In this document: positions 29,262 through 36,488 of the stretch, piece after piece
Layout of the letters: every line of letters begins with the position of its first letter
Position numbering within the stretch: position 1 is the stretch's first letter
NCBI GenBank assembly: GCA_963847965.1
Contig: CAWKCG010000043.1
Location: forward strand, 124,001 to 188,000
DNA from: Palsa-504 sp963847965
GTDB taxonomy: Bacteria > Actinomycetota > Actinomycetes > Streptosporangiales > Streptosporangiaceae
Direction: 5' to 3'
Length of the DNA: 64,000 nucleotides
The notes under the pieces: generated by a model
What the model was told of the DNA's origin: nothing
Database searches by the model: none
What the model saw: only the letters and a program-made list of their open reading frames with translations
Translations under genes and position numbers: made by a program

Positions 29262-29840
29262 ATGGGAAAGATCATCATCAGCGAGAACGTCACGCTCGAC
29301 GGAGTGGTCCAGGACCCGGCCGGTGACGAGGGCTTCATGGGCGGCGGCTGGGTCGGCCGGATCGGCGCCCGGGGCCGCGACGAGGCGGCCAGGGTCGCGC
29401 TGGAGGAGGCGCTGAGCACCGAGGCCATGCTGCTGGGCCGGCGCAGCTACGAGTGGTTCGCCGCGAAGTGGCCATCCCGGACTGGCGAGCTGGCGGACAG
29501 GCTGAACGGCAAGCCCAAGTACGTCGTGTCCTCGACCCTCCAAGATCTCGCGTGGAACAACTCGTCAGTGCTCAAAGGCGACCCGGTCAGCGAGGTTTCG
29601 ACGCTGAAGCAGCAGCTAGCTGGGGACATCGTCGTCGCCGGCAGTTTCCAGCTCGTTCATGCGCTGATGGAGCACGACCTGGTCGACGAGCTGCGGCTGA
29701 TGATCTTCCCGGTCGTGCTCGGGGCCGGCGAGCGCTTGTTCGGCGAGACCACCGGCAGCAAACCCCTGCGCCTGGTCGGCAACCGGACCGTCGATGGCGA
29801 TCTTGCCTACCTCACCTACCACCCCGCCCGGGACGCATAG
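29262..29840 (+). CDS. RibD C-terminal/dihydrofolate-reductase-like protein
   Basis: A 192-residue protein of the RibD_C family, with a DHFR-like NADPH-binding fold. ENVTLDGVVQDP lies at the N-terminus, LGRRSYEWFAAKWPS in the middle, and DIVVAGSFQLVHALMEHDLVDELRLMIFPVVLGAGERLF near the end. Such stand-alone proteins are common in actinobacteria, and their substrate is mostly unknown. ATG 29262 follows GAAGGAGG at seven bases, which overrides the longer frame from 29154. Confidence 0.88.
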   Translation: MGKIIISENVTLDGVVQDPAGDEGFMGGGWVGRIGARGRDEAARVALEEALSTEAMLLGRRSYEWFAAKWPSRTGELADRLNGKPKYVVSSTLQDLAWNNSSVLKGDPVSEVSTLKQQLAGDIVVAGSFQLVHALMEHDLVDELRLMIFPVVLGAGERLFGETTGSKPLRLVGNRTVDGDLAYLTYHPARDA

Positions 29841-29911
29841 CTAACGCTGCGCCGGCGCCCCAGCTCGGTGCATGCCTAGGAGGAACAAGCAGGAAGGAGC
29901 GGGGCACAGTG

Positions 29912-30190
29912 ATGCCGCCCCGTCGCATCGAGGTCTACCTCGAGGTGACTGCGAAGCAGGCTCTCCTCCGCGCTGGATTGGCCCGGCTGGTGCCGGGCCG
30001 GCCGGGACGAGGATGCCGCACTGGAGGTGCTGTTCAGGTACGCCGGGCGGTACGCGCCGGTGGCCAGGCATGCCGAGGTCAGCTTCCCGGCCCGGTCGCC
30101 TTCGATGTCGTTGAGCGGGTGCCCGGTGGGCCCGCGACCGCGTTTGCCGCCCCCGAATGCCGCCGCCCGTTCCCGCAAGTCACCGCCGAG
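29912..30190 (+). pseudogene. Frameshifted remnant of a conserved hypothetical gene
   Basis: An ATG with GGAAGGAG upstream opens PPRRIEVYLEVTAK. The sequence then jumps to the next frame near 29965 (ALDWPGWCRAGRDEDAALE, then VLFRYAGRYAPVARHAEVSF) and jumps back near 30095 (PVAFDVVERVPGGPAT). Together these make one coherent protein of an actinobacterial family I know only as hypothetical. Two frame changes and a lost C-terminus mark it as broken. Confidence 0.65.
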
Positions 30191-30496
30191 GCCGAGCAGG
30201 CGACGGCCCTGGTGCTGCTGGCCACTGAGGTGCTGGGATTGCACAGCACGGTGGCGGTGGCGGCTGCCATGCTGGCCGCAGCGGCGCTGTTCAACCCGCT
30301 GCGGCGGCGGGTGCAGAGGGCGGTGGACCGCCGGTTCAACCGGGCCAGATTCGACGCGGAGAAGATCATCGCCGCGTTCGCGGCGCGGCTGAAAGACAAC
30401 GTGGACCTGGATTCGGTCCGCGATGACCTAGCCGCCGCGGCATACCAGGCCATGGAACCCGCCCACGTATCGGTGTGGCTAAACGAACGCGGCTGA
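30191..30496 (+). pseudogene. Remnant of a sensor histidine kinase N-terminal region
   Basis: This in-frame stretch, fused to the preceding remnant, has a membrane helix (VAVAAAMLAAAALFNPL) and then RRRVQRAVDRRFNRARFDAEK. That is the segment joining the membrane and GAF/kinase parts of a group of streptomycete-type histidine kinases. It ends at HVSVWLNERG with no kinase core. I infer a deletion that joined two unrelated genes. Confidence 0.55.
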
Positions 30497-30684
30497 TCAT
30501 GGGTTTGGCGGCCCGGCTTTTCCTCGTCGTCTAGCAGGCGCCGGGAATTCCGGGCGCCGTTGCCGGGCGACTGCCAGCGGTGGCCGACCTGGCAGGCCAG
30601 GAGGCACAACGGCGTTCCGGCTGGCTAATGGCCTGGGCGGTAACTGATGACCATCTACTGGTCAGGCCCTGACCTGCGGCTACC

Positions 30685-30729
30685 TTGGAGCGGGTGACGA
30701 GAATCGAACTCGCACTATCAGCTTGGGAA
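30685..30729. repeat. att copy A (3' half of tRNA-Gly)
   Basis: These 45 bases are identical to 35631-35675, the 3' half of the tRNA-Gly(CCC) gene from the anticodon loop through the encoded CCA. No 5' half follows, so this is not a tRNA gene. It is the distal attachment-site copy left by site-specific integration. Confidence 0.85.
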
Positions 30730-30840
30730 TCTGCGCCGTCCGGGCCTGTCACGTAGCCTGACCTGCGGGGACGGCGTGTCCGCGAGTGTCCGTGAGAGAC
30801 CTTTCGTTACCGAGGTTAATGGCCCGCTAATGGCCCGGCG
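30730..30840. repeat. Islet left-end flank, related to 32319-32430
   Basis: After att copy A the sequence stays recognisably similar to the sequence after copy B for about 110 bases. Shared blocks include GCCTGACCTGCGG, GTGTCCGCGA and the TAATGGC pair. This suggests related element ends next to each core site. Confidence 0.7.
30817..30834. repeat. Paired TAATGGC direct repeat, period 11
   Basis: TAATGGC occurs at 30817 and 30828, one helical turn apart. The same pair, with the same 11-base step, occurs beside copies B and C. The placement fits arm-type sites for an integrase or excisionase. Confidence 0.6.
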
Positions 30841-30981
30841 GCCTTTCTCTAGTCAACACTGATCTTCGTGCCCAGCCACTCCCTCTCCTTCTCGACAAGC
30901 TCGCTTACCGTCACGATCGGGTACGTGCCGGACACGGCGAGAAGCCGAGCGCGCTGAACGTTGCTGCGTACACTTGAGATC

Positions 30982-31194
30982 ATGAGCGTGCAGCGGGAAG
31001 AGTTGCTCCGGCTGGTCGAGGAGCTTCCCGAAGAGGAAGTCCCGGCGGTGCTCGATGATGTCCGCCGTCACCTGCGGTCCGTCAGGGAGCGGCCATGGCC
31101 TCCAGCCTGGTTCGGAGCGGGGGAAGGCTCCGCCGATGATATCGCCGCCCGGTCTGAGGACCTGCTGATGGACGGATTCGGTCATTCGGCGTGA
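30982..31194 (+). CDS. Antitoxin of a VapBC-like pair
   Basis: A 70-residue acidic protein with an N-terminal helical region (REELLRLVEELPEEEVPAVLDDVRRHL) and a C-terminal tail that likely wraps the toxin. This type of antitoxin, without an obvious DNA-binding domain, is regularly paired with PIN toxins in actinobacteria. Its stop overlaps the toxin's GTG start (GTGA). The ATG at 30982 is used; the frame is open from TTG 30961. Confidence 0.8.
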   Translation: MSVQREELLRLVEELPEEEVPAVLDDVRRHLRSVRERPWPPAWFGAGEGSADDIAARSEDLLMDGFGHSA

Positions 31195-31613
31195 TCGTCT
31201 GCGATACCGGGCCGCTGGTGGCCGCCGCACTGTCAAACGATTCGGACCACAAGGCACGCATTGATGAGCTATTCACTGCGCTGCATGCCGCCCGGCGCGA
31301 ACTGCTGGTACGAGCGACCGTCATCGCCGAGGTCGGCTACCTCCTAGCCCGCGAAGCCGGTGCCCGCGTGGAGTCGTTGTTCCTGCAGTCCCGCGCTGAT
31401 GGGGACTTCACGCCCGTCGACCTGACGAGCGCCGACTTTGCGCGGATGGCCGACCTGGTGAATACATATGAGAGTCTTCCGCTGGGAACCACTGACGCCT
31501 CGGTTGTCGCGGTAGCCGAACGGCTCGGGCTGACCGATGTGGCGACATTGGACCGCCGTCACTTCACCGTGGTCCGGCCCAGGCACGTGGATGCACTGAC
31601 CCTGCTGCCCTGA
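31191..31613 (+). CDS. PIN-domain toxin (VapC family)
   Basis: A 140-residue ribonuclease toxin. The acidic site is visible as Asp in VCDTGPLVAAAL, Glu in VIAEVGYLL, Asp in LGTTDASVVAVAERL and Asp in ATLDRRHF. GTG 31191 overlaps the antitoxin stop, so the pair is translationally coupled. A 25-base identical segment survives as a relic at 28445. Confidence 0.88.
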   Translation: MIVCDTGPLVAAALSNDSDHKARIDELFTALHAARRELLVRATVIAEVGYLLAREAGARVESLFLQSRADGDFTPVDLTSADFARMADLVNTYESLPLGTTDASVVAVAERLGLTDVATLDRRHFTVVRPRHVDALTLLP

Positions 31614-31803
31614 AACGTCTGGACCGGCCCGGTCTACGTCGACGGCGCAGGTGAGCCACATCCAGCGACAGCGTCTCGGCCGCTGCCCCACCCGCCCCGC
31701 CCGCTCGGCAACCACACCCGCAGCAACTAGCCGCACACTAACCGGCCGGGATCCCCCGCAGCCTCGGGCGATCCGCTGAGTAGCGCCCGGACGATGCGTC
31801 AGT

Positions 31804-32052
31804 TCAGGCGGCCGCCGGGGCCGCTTGTCGTTCGTGCCGCCCAATCGGTTTCGGTAGCGCCGCTTCTGGCCAGCCGGAATCCGAGCCGACGCGGCCATCC
31901 CGGGCCTGGTCGTCCACGCGCATGGCGAGCAGAATGGCGCCATCTATCAGGAGGTCACGCTCGGTAGGATTGATATCGCCCCGGTCAGCCTGCTCGCGGA
32001 AGGTCGCGCAGATGTGCTGGAGTGCCTCATCAACGGTAAGCACGGTGATCAC
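31804..32052 (-). CDS. Small hypothetical protein of islet 1
   Basis: An 82-residue protein with no recognised family. It has a helical middle (TVDEALQHICATFREQADRG, then NPTERDLLIDGAILLAMRV) and an Ala-rich end. GTG 32052 is chosen because GGAGGTGGG lies seven bases upstream; an in-frame ATG at 32076 has no such site. It faces the VapBC-like pair. Confidence 0.55.
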   Translation of the reverse strand: MITVLTVDEALQHICATFREQADRGDINPTERDLLIDGAILLAMRVDDQARDGRVGSDSGWPEAALPKPIGRHERQAAPAAA

Positions 32053-32274
32053 AGTTCCCACCTCCACCCCAGGCATACCGCCAGGGATGCATGGCCGGGG
32101 CAGAGGCTTTGGTCCTCACTGCGGGCTGTTTTATTATCCATGAAGATCAGCCCGAGCCCGAGCTTCACCTGCGGCCTCGTCGTGCCCGTGGGCCAACGGC
32201 ACGCGGCCGTCGCCGACGCATCAACGGACTGGATACCAGAGACCAGCGTGAGCCGCTGACCTGGTGTTTCGTCG

Positions 32275-32318
32275 TGGAGCGGGTGACGAGAATCGAACTC
32301 GCACTATCAGCTTGGGAA
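32275..32318. repeat. att copy B (3' half of tRNA-Gly)
   Basis: 44 bases identical to the 3' half of tRNA-Gly(CCC), ending at the anticodon loop. It separates the two islets and so acts as the right end of islet 1 and left end of islet 2. Confidence 0.85.
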
Positions 32319-32668
32319 TCTGTACCATACGGCCTGCCATGCGGCCTGACCTGCGGTGCGAGGTGTCCGCGAATGACCGTGAGGAACCCCTCGTTACCGG
32401 GGTTAATGGCACGCTAATGGCACGCCGAACCGTGACCGGCCTGCACCGATCGCCGTGCCCTGCTCCTCCCCCGTCCTCCTCGATAGCTGCCACGCCTCGG
32501 GCCGTGGCCGCTGTGTCAAGGCTCGCGAAGCGACCGCATAGCGGCTTGGCCTTGACATGGCAGACTCGGCCGAGACAATCGAGCAGCGAGGAGGGCGGGG
32601 CTGCCCCTTCATCTCAGTGCCTGGCCGCTTGACTGGCTCAGGCATGACGAGTTGTCCTGGCGCCCTGG
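32319..32668. other. Islet 2 left-end region without a gene
   Basis: These 350 bases hold the flank homologous to 30730-30840 (up to about 32430), including TAATGGC at 32404 and 32415 with period 11. I see no supportable gene in the rest. Confidence 0.55.
32404..32421. repeat. Paired TAATGGC direct repeat, period 11
   Basis: TAATGGC at 32404 and 32415, in the same position relative to att copy B as the pair beside copy A. A candidate arm-type recombination site. Confidence 0.6.
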
Positions 32669-34003
32669 TCAGCCTCGCTTGTTCCTGTACCAGACCAACG
32701 GTTGCCACCATGTCCGTCGAACGGGCAGAGATGGTACAGCAGGCGCCGGTAGCAGGACGGGAACCGGCACAGGCGGCGGGAAAGGCGAAGGTGGCGAGGC
32801 AGCAGCAGGACGTTCTGTAAGAACTGCCAATTGCCTGCGCAGGATCGCCAGTCGGCTGGCAAGCGCGCGCAGTTCAAGATCTGCGCCTAGGGTTCGGTTG
32901 CCCGTCGCGGTGCTGCCGAGTCCCTCGGCGTCGGCCGCGACCTTGGCCCTATGCTCCTCCAGCTCCTCTACCCGAGCCTCAATTTGGTCAATATGCCGTG
33001 CCAGATCTGCGGCCGCCTGCTCTCGTATCCTGGCCCTTTCGCGGTCGTCTGTTCGTGGCCCGGCCCTGCCGCAGCCGTCCGCCCGCTCGACTGGCGGAAT
33101 AGGGCGCGGGGCGGGGGCCTGAACCTGCCGAGGTACGGGACGTGAAGCCCGACGCGCCGCCATCTCCTCGCTGAATGCACGGTAATCGGCCACATCAGCG
33201 TCCAGCGCCCACGCAGCCTGCCTGAGGCCGAGTTCTCGCCCGTCGTACGGCCGACGGCGTCCGGACAGGATCTCATCGAGGAACTGCCAGGCGTCCATAT
33301 AGCCGCCAGTACGGAACCATGGCTCGCCGGGTTTGAGCCGGTCGTTGTCGCGCGGACGGGTGACGATCGCGCTGAACACCTCTATGTGCGAACGGTCAGC
33401 GAGGACGCTTTCAGGGGGATCGCGCCAAGGCTGTGTGACTCGGCGGCTGTTATCAACTACCCGGAACCGGACCGCTTGCGCCCGGGCGAGGGCCTCATTG
33501 GCGCTCGGGGCGTTCAGGCCATCCCGGATCAGCCAGCAGACCCTGGCGCCGCGGCTTTCGCGGACCTGCGTGCGCGCAGCGAACGTGGTTGATCTCAGCT
33601 GGATTTCCAGGCAGAACGGCGGCGACGACTCGACGTAAACATCGGCACGAGTCGGCCAGTGCTCAACTATCGCGCCGTACCCGAGATCCCGCACGATCTC
33701 CGCGATCTCGTTCTTCAGCCAGTTGTGTTGCGCGCCTTCCGGTCCGCCGTGACCAGGTAGCGGCTCCCAGTGATCGCATGGCGGCCGGGGTGGTTTGATG
33801 CGGAAAAATCGAGGGGTGTATTGGTAGGACCGGTTCTCCACGGAGATAAGTTCCACGCCGCAACGCTCTGGGCACTCCAGCGGTACGCGGGGCTCTCTTC
33901 GTACCTCGCGCCAGTCTGCGTCATTGCCGACCCAGTACAGCGGGGAGTCCGGGTCATCCTTGCGGACAGCATGACGCTTGGAGCCCGGTTCCGGGTACAT
34001 CAT
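32669..34003 (-). CDS. CoiA-like nuclease-domain protein
   Basis: A protein of about 444 residues resembling the competence-protein CoiA family. After an N-terminal 60 residues with a Cys pair (PLECPERCGVEL), the core shows HNWLKNEIAEIV, then RADVYVESSPPFCLEIQLRS, then RVCWLIRDG. This is the D...E-x-Q pattern of a PD-(D/E)xK-type nuclease. A coiled-coil (near residues 335-410) and a proline-rich tail ending in a Trp/Arg-rich segment follow. A role in foreign DNA handling or defence is possible but not shown. The start is uncertain: tandem ATGs at 34003 and 34000 have no ribosome site, and the frame is open to 34168. Confidence 0.7.
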   Translation of the reverse strand: MMYPEPGSKRHAVRKDDPDSPLYWVGNDADWREVRREPRVPLECPERCGVELISVENRSYQYTPRFFRIKPPRPPCDHWEPLPGHGGPEGAQHNWLKNEIAEIVRDLGYGAIVEHWPTRADVYVESSPPFCLEIQLRSTTFAARTQVRESRGARVCWLIRDGLNAPSANEALARAQAVRFRVVDNSRRVTQPWRDPPESVLADRSHIEVFSAIVTRPRDNDRLKPGEPWFRTGGYMDAWQFLDEILSGRRRPYDGRELGLRQAAWALDADVADYRAFSEEMAARRASRPVPRQVQAPAPRPIPPVERADGCGRAGPRTDDRERARIREQAAADLARHIDQIEARVEELEEHRAKVAADAEGLGSTATGNRTLGADLELRALASRLAILRRQLAVLTERPAAASPPSPFPPPVPVPVLLPAPAVPSLPVRRTWWQPLVWYRNKRG

Positions 34004-34292
34004 GCTGTTATCGTGCCATGAAGGTATGGCATAACCCCGTTCGTCCGATTCGGCCGACGGGCCAGGCCGATTGCCGCTGCCTGGCTGTCGCCCGCCGCGC
34101 CGCGCCGGGTCGGCACCCCAGGGCCGCACGGCCGGTGCGAGTGCGGCGGGCGCGGCGGCGCGAAGCACCGCCGCCTTGATTAGAAGTCTTAAGAATTATT
34201 CGGCAAAGAATGAGCTTCGTATCGAAAGACCGGCCCGGACCACCCATCTCTGCGACCAGCAGAGCACTCATGTCCGCATAGACACACGGCCC

Positions 34293-34324
34293 GTATCCGA
34301 TCAGAAACGTATCTCATCGGATAC
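34293..34324. promoter_or_regulatory. Inverted-repeat operator before the XRE/AbiEii operon
   Basis: GTATCCGAT (34293-34301) and ATCGGATAC (34316-34324) form a perfect 9-base inverted repeat 14 bases apart. A third GTATC half-site (34309-34313) lies between. The right arm overlaps the presumed -10 element, as expected for autorepression by the XRE antitoxin. Confidence 0.65.
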
Positions 34325-34327
34325 ACT
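34322..34327 (+). promoter_or_regulatory. Candidate -10 element of a leaderless promoter
   Basis: TACACT ends six bases before the GTG at 34334, and no ribosome site precedes that GTG. Transcription would start at or next to the first codon, giving a leaderless mRNA, which is common in actinobacteria. The -35 region is not clear. Confidence 0.5.
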
Positions 34328-34333
34328 GCATCG

Positions 34334-34858
34334 GTGATAGATGCAGCAGAGCTACTTGAGCGCGTCCGGGTCAGCTCAGGGCTGACCCAGGAGGAACTGG
34401 CGCGTCGTGCCGGGACCTCGCGGCCAACGCTGTCGGCGTACGAGCACGGGCGGAAGTCACCGACAGTCGCCACCTTCGCCCGGCTCCTTTCCAGAGCAGG
34501 GTGGGAGCTAGCCGCTCAGCCGCACGTGTCATTCACGCAGCAGATGTCCGCGCTCGGAAAGCCAACCTGGATCCCGGATCGACTGCCACGCCTGGACGTG
34601 GCACACGCTCTGGCCTCGGTGGAACTGCCTCTGCACCTCAACTGGTCGGCACCGGGTCGCGTATTCAATCTAAGGTCACGTGCCGACCGGGCGCGGGCGT
34701 ACGAGATCGTGCTGCAAGAAGGAACGCCCGCCGACATCCTGGCTTACGTTGACGGAGCGCTGCTCGTTGACCTGTGGGAAGACCTTGTCCTGCCACGAAG
34801 CGTCCGGTCCGCGTGGGCACCGCTGATCTCACTCTCGAGCGAGGCCGAGAGGCAATGA
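34334..34858 (+). CDS. XRE-family antitoxin of an AbiEii-type pair
   Basis: A 174-residue protein with an N-terminal XRE helix-turn-helix (SGLTQEELARRAGTSRPTLS, then YEHGRKSPTVATFARLLSRAG). A C-terminal domain of about 100 residues is presumed to neutralise the toxin. Its stop overlaps the toxin ATG (ATGA). It probably represses its own operon through the inverted repeat at 34293-34324. Confidence 0.82.
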   Translation: MIDAAELLERVRVSSGLTQEELARRAGTSRPTLSAYEHGRKSPTVATFARLLSRAGWELAAQPHVSFTQQMSALGKPTWIPDRLPRLDVAHALASVELPLHLNWSAPGRVFNLRSRADRARAYEIVLQEGTPADILAYVDGALLVDLWEDLVLPRSVRSAWAPLISLSSEAERQ

Positions 34859-35505
34859 CGGCGGGCGGAAATGAGCCGGATCTGTCGGCTTTCCAGCTGG
34901 AAGTGGCTCGGTTGTTCTTCGCCCTGCCCGCCAGTCACGGCTTCTTGCTAGCTGGAGGAGCCGCCCTGCTCGCACAGCACCTAACGGCACGGCCCACCGA
35001 AGACCTCGACTTCTTCACCGCCCCCGAACGCGGACATGTTCCCGCCGCGTGCGATGCCCTGGAGGTCGCGGCCCGCGAGCGAGGCTGGACTGTACAGCGA
35101 ATCCATGACAGCGATACGTTCTGCCGAATGGTCATCCGCAGTATTGATGCGGGAGTCCTGGTTGACCTGGCCGTTAATGCGCCGCCGGACCTTCCGGCCT
35201 CCGCGACCCCGGCCGGGCCGACGCTTGCGCCAGAAGAACTCGCCGGGCATAAGCTGCTCGCCCTGTTCGACCGGGCCGCCGCACGAGACTTCGCCGACGT
35301 CTACGTTCTGGCGCAGCGGTTCGGCAAGGACATCCTGCTCGCACGGGCCGCCCAGATCGACACAGGCTTCGACACCGAGGTACTCGCGGGCATGTTCGCC
35401 ACCCTCGACCGGTTCACGGACGATGAGATCCCAGTGCCCGAAGGCTCGTCTGCAGCCGAACTCCGAACGTTCTACGCAACCTGGCGATCAGAGCTTGCAC
35501 GATAA
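34855..35505 (+). CDS. Nucleotidyltransferase toxin, AbiEii/AbiGii family
   Basis: A 216-residue protein. The family motifs are present: LLAGGAALLAQHL followed by RPTEDLDFF (GG and D-x-D nucleotidyltransferase core), and GHKLLALFDRAAARDFADVY (K...R-x-x-D-x-x-D). Relatives act as toxins in type IV systems, and some inactivate tRNA. ATG 34855 has GAGAGG upstream and overlaps the antitoxin stop. In-frame codons back to 34774 lie within the antitoxin gene and are ignored. Confidence 0.85.
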   Translation: MTAGGNEPDLSAFQLEVARLFFALPASHGFLLAGGAALLAQHLTARPTEDLDFFTAPERGHVPAACDALEVAARERGWTVQRIHDSDTFCRMVIRSIDAGVLVDLAVNAPPDLPASATPAGPTLAPEELAGHKLLALFDRAAARDFADVYVLAQRFGKDILLARAAQIDTGFDTEVLAGMFATLDRFTDDEIPVPEGSSAAELRTFYATWRSELAR

Positions 35506-35539
35506 GCCAGATCAGCTGATAGTCCGCGGACCGGAGTCC

Positions 35540-35557
35540 TAATGGCGTGTTAATGGC
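35540..35557. repeat. Paired TAATGGC direct repeat, period 11
   Basis: TAATGGC at 35540 and 35551, about 75 bases before att copy C at the right end of islet 2. The step matches the pairs at 30817/30828 and 32404/32415. Confidence 0.6.
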
Positions 35558-35630
35558 CCGCGGCTCGGCTCATCCCCAGAAGAAGCAACGGTCCAGTGTT
35601 CGAAAATAGCCCTCGAACTGGGTATTTACA

Positions 35631-35675
35631 TTGGAGCGGGTGACGAGAATCGAACTCGCACTATCAGCTTGGGAA
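35631..35675. repeat. att copy C within tRNA-Gly
   Basis: The 45-base block shared with copies A and B. It covers the tRNA-Gly gene from the anticodon loop to the CCA end plus one base. It is the tRNA-proximal attachment site. Confidence 0.85.
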
Positions 35676-35705
35676 GCTGACGTTCTACCATTGAACTACA
35701 CCCGC
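35632..35705 (-). tRNA. tRNA-Gly (anticodon CCC)
   Basis: A complete tRNA cloverleaf on the minus strand. The 7-bp acceptor stem is GCGGGTG/CACCCGC, with discriminator T and encoded CCA. The D-arm starts TAGTTCAATGGTAGAAC. The anticodon stem TCAGC/GCTGA carries the loop TTCCCAA, giving anticodon CCC for the codon GGG. The T-arm is GCGAGTTCGATTCTCGT. It is 71 bases plus CCA. Its 3' end faces the two islets, as expected for a tyrosine-integrase target. Confidence 0.95.
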
Positions 35706-35795
35706 GCGCGCCTGCAGTTGTCCGTCGTAGCTGCAACGGAGCCAGCCTGCGCTGTGTTCGCCCAGACATCGTACCGGACCCGGTAGGTTGCCAGC

Positions 35796-36371
35796 GTGCT
35801 CCTCTCCGATCGTGACATCAAGACCGAGATCGAGTCCGGGCGGGTCAAGCTCGACCCGTACGAGCCCGAGCTGATCCAGCCGTCCAGCATCGACGTGCGG
35901 CTGGACCGGTACTTCCGTGTCTTCGAGAACCACCGCTACCCGCATATCGACCCCGCCGTAGAGCAACCCGACTTGACCAGGCTGGTCGAAACCGAGGGCG
36001 ATGACCCGTTCGTCCTGCATCCCAACGAGTTCGTCCTGGCGTCTACCTTCGAAGTGATCACGCTTCCCGACGACGTGGCAGGCCGTCTAGAAGGCAAGAG
36101 CTCTTTGGGCAGACTGGGCCTGCTCACTCACTCGACGGCGGGCTGGATCGACCCGGGATTCTCTGGACACGTGACGCTCGAGCTTTCCAACGTCGCGACG
36201 TTGCCCATCAAACTATGGCCGGGCATGAAAATAGGCCAGCTGTGCTTGTTCCGCACCAGTTCCCCCGCGGAGTACCCGTACGGTTCGTCGGTCTACGGCT
36301 CCAGGTACCAGCACCAGCGCGGCCCCACCCCGTCCCGCTCGTACCTGAACTTCTATCGCACCAAGGTCTGA
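35796..36371 (+). CDS. dcd: dCTP deaminase
   Basis: Dcd deaminates dCTP (in actinobacteria often directly to dUMP) to feed dTMP synthesis. The 191-residue product starts MLLSDRDIKTEIESGRV. It has QPSSIDVRLDRYFRVF and the catalytic region EGKSSLGRLGLLTHSTAGWIDPGF with the conserved Ser, Arg and Glu. The start is GTG 35796. The neighbourhood with tRNA-Gly is also seen in other actinobacteria, so this marks the return to core genome at the right of the islets. Confidence 0.95.
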   Translation: MLLSDRDIKTEIESGRVKLDPYEPELIQPSSIDVRLDRYFRVFENHRYPHIDPAVEQPDLTRLVETEGDDPFVLHPNEFVLASTFEVITLPDDVAGRLEGKSSLGRLGLLTHSTAGWIDPGFSGHVTLELSNVATLPIKLWPGMKIGQLCLFRTSSPAEYPYGSSVYGSRYQHQRGPTPSRSYLNFYRTKV

Positions 36372-36488
36372 AAGCCGACATTAGGCTAGTGGCCATACAG
36401 CTCGAGGGTTCCGCACGTTCAGGTCCGCAAATGCGGATCGTGGCCCCCAATTGCAACTGAGAGCCACGATCGTTCTCACATCACTTCG

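Larger units (their letters stand above)
30685..32318. mobile_element. att-bounded islet 1 (VapBC-like pair), no integrase
   Basis: A 1.6-kb segment between att copies A and B at the 3' side of tRNA-Gly(CCC). It holds an antitoxin/PIN toxin pair and one hypothetical gene. No integrase, excisionase or transfer gene is visible. If mobile it would need helper proteins in trans, like a cis-mobilisable element. The boundaries are direct; mobility is inferred. Confidence 0.65.
32275..35675. mobile_element. att-bounded islet 2 (CoiA-like nuclease and XRE/AbiEii), no integrase
   Basis: A 3.4-kb segment between att copies B and C. It carries a CoiA-like gene on one strand and an XRE/AbiEii toxin-antitoxin pair on the other, with a short AT-rich promoter region between. 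No recombinase is visible. Paired TAATGGC repeats lie inside both ends. Element status is inferred from the repeats and the tRNA target. Confidence 0.65.

Noticed and set aside
30685..32340. Copies A and B taken as tRNA genes
   Set aside because: Only the 3' half is present. The D-arm and 5' acceptor strand are missing, so they cannot fold as tRNA.
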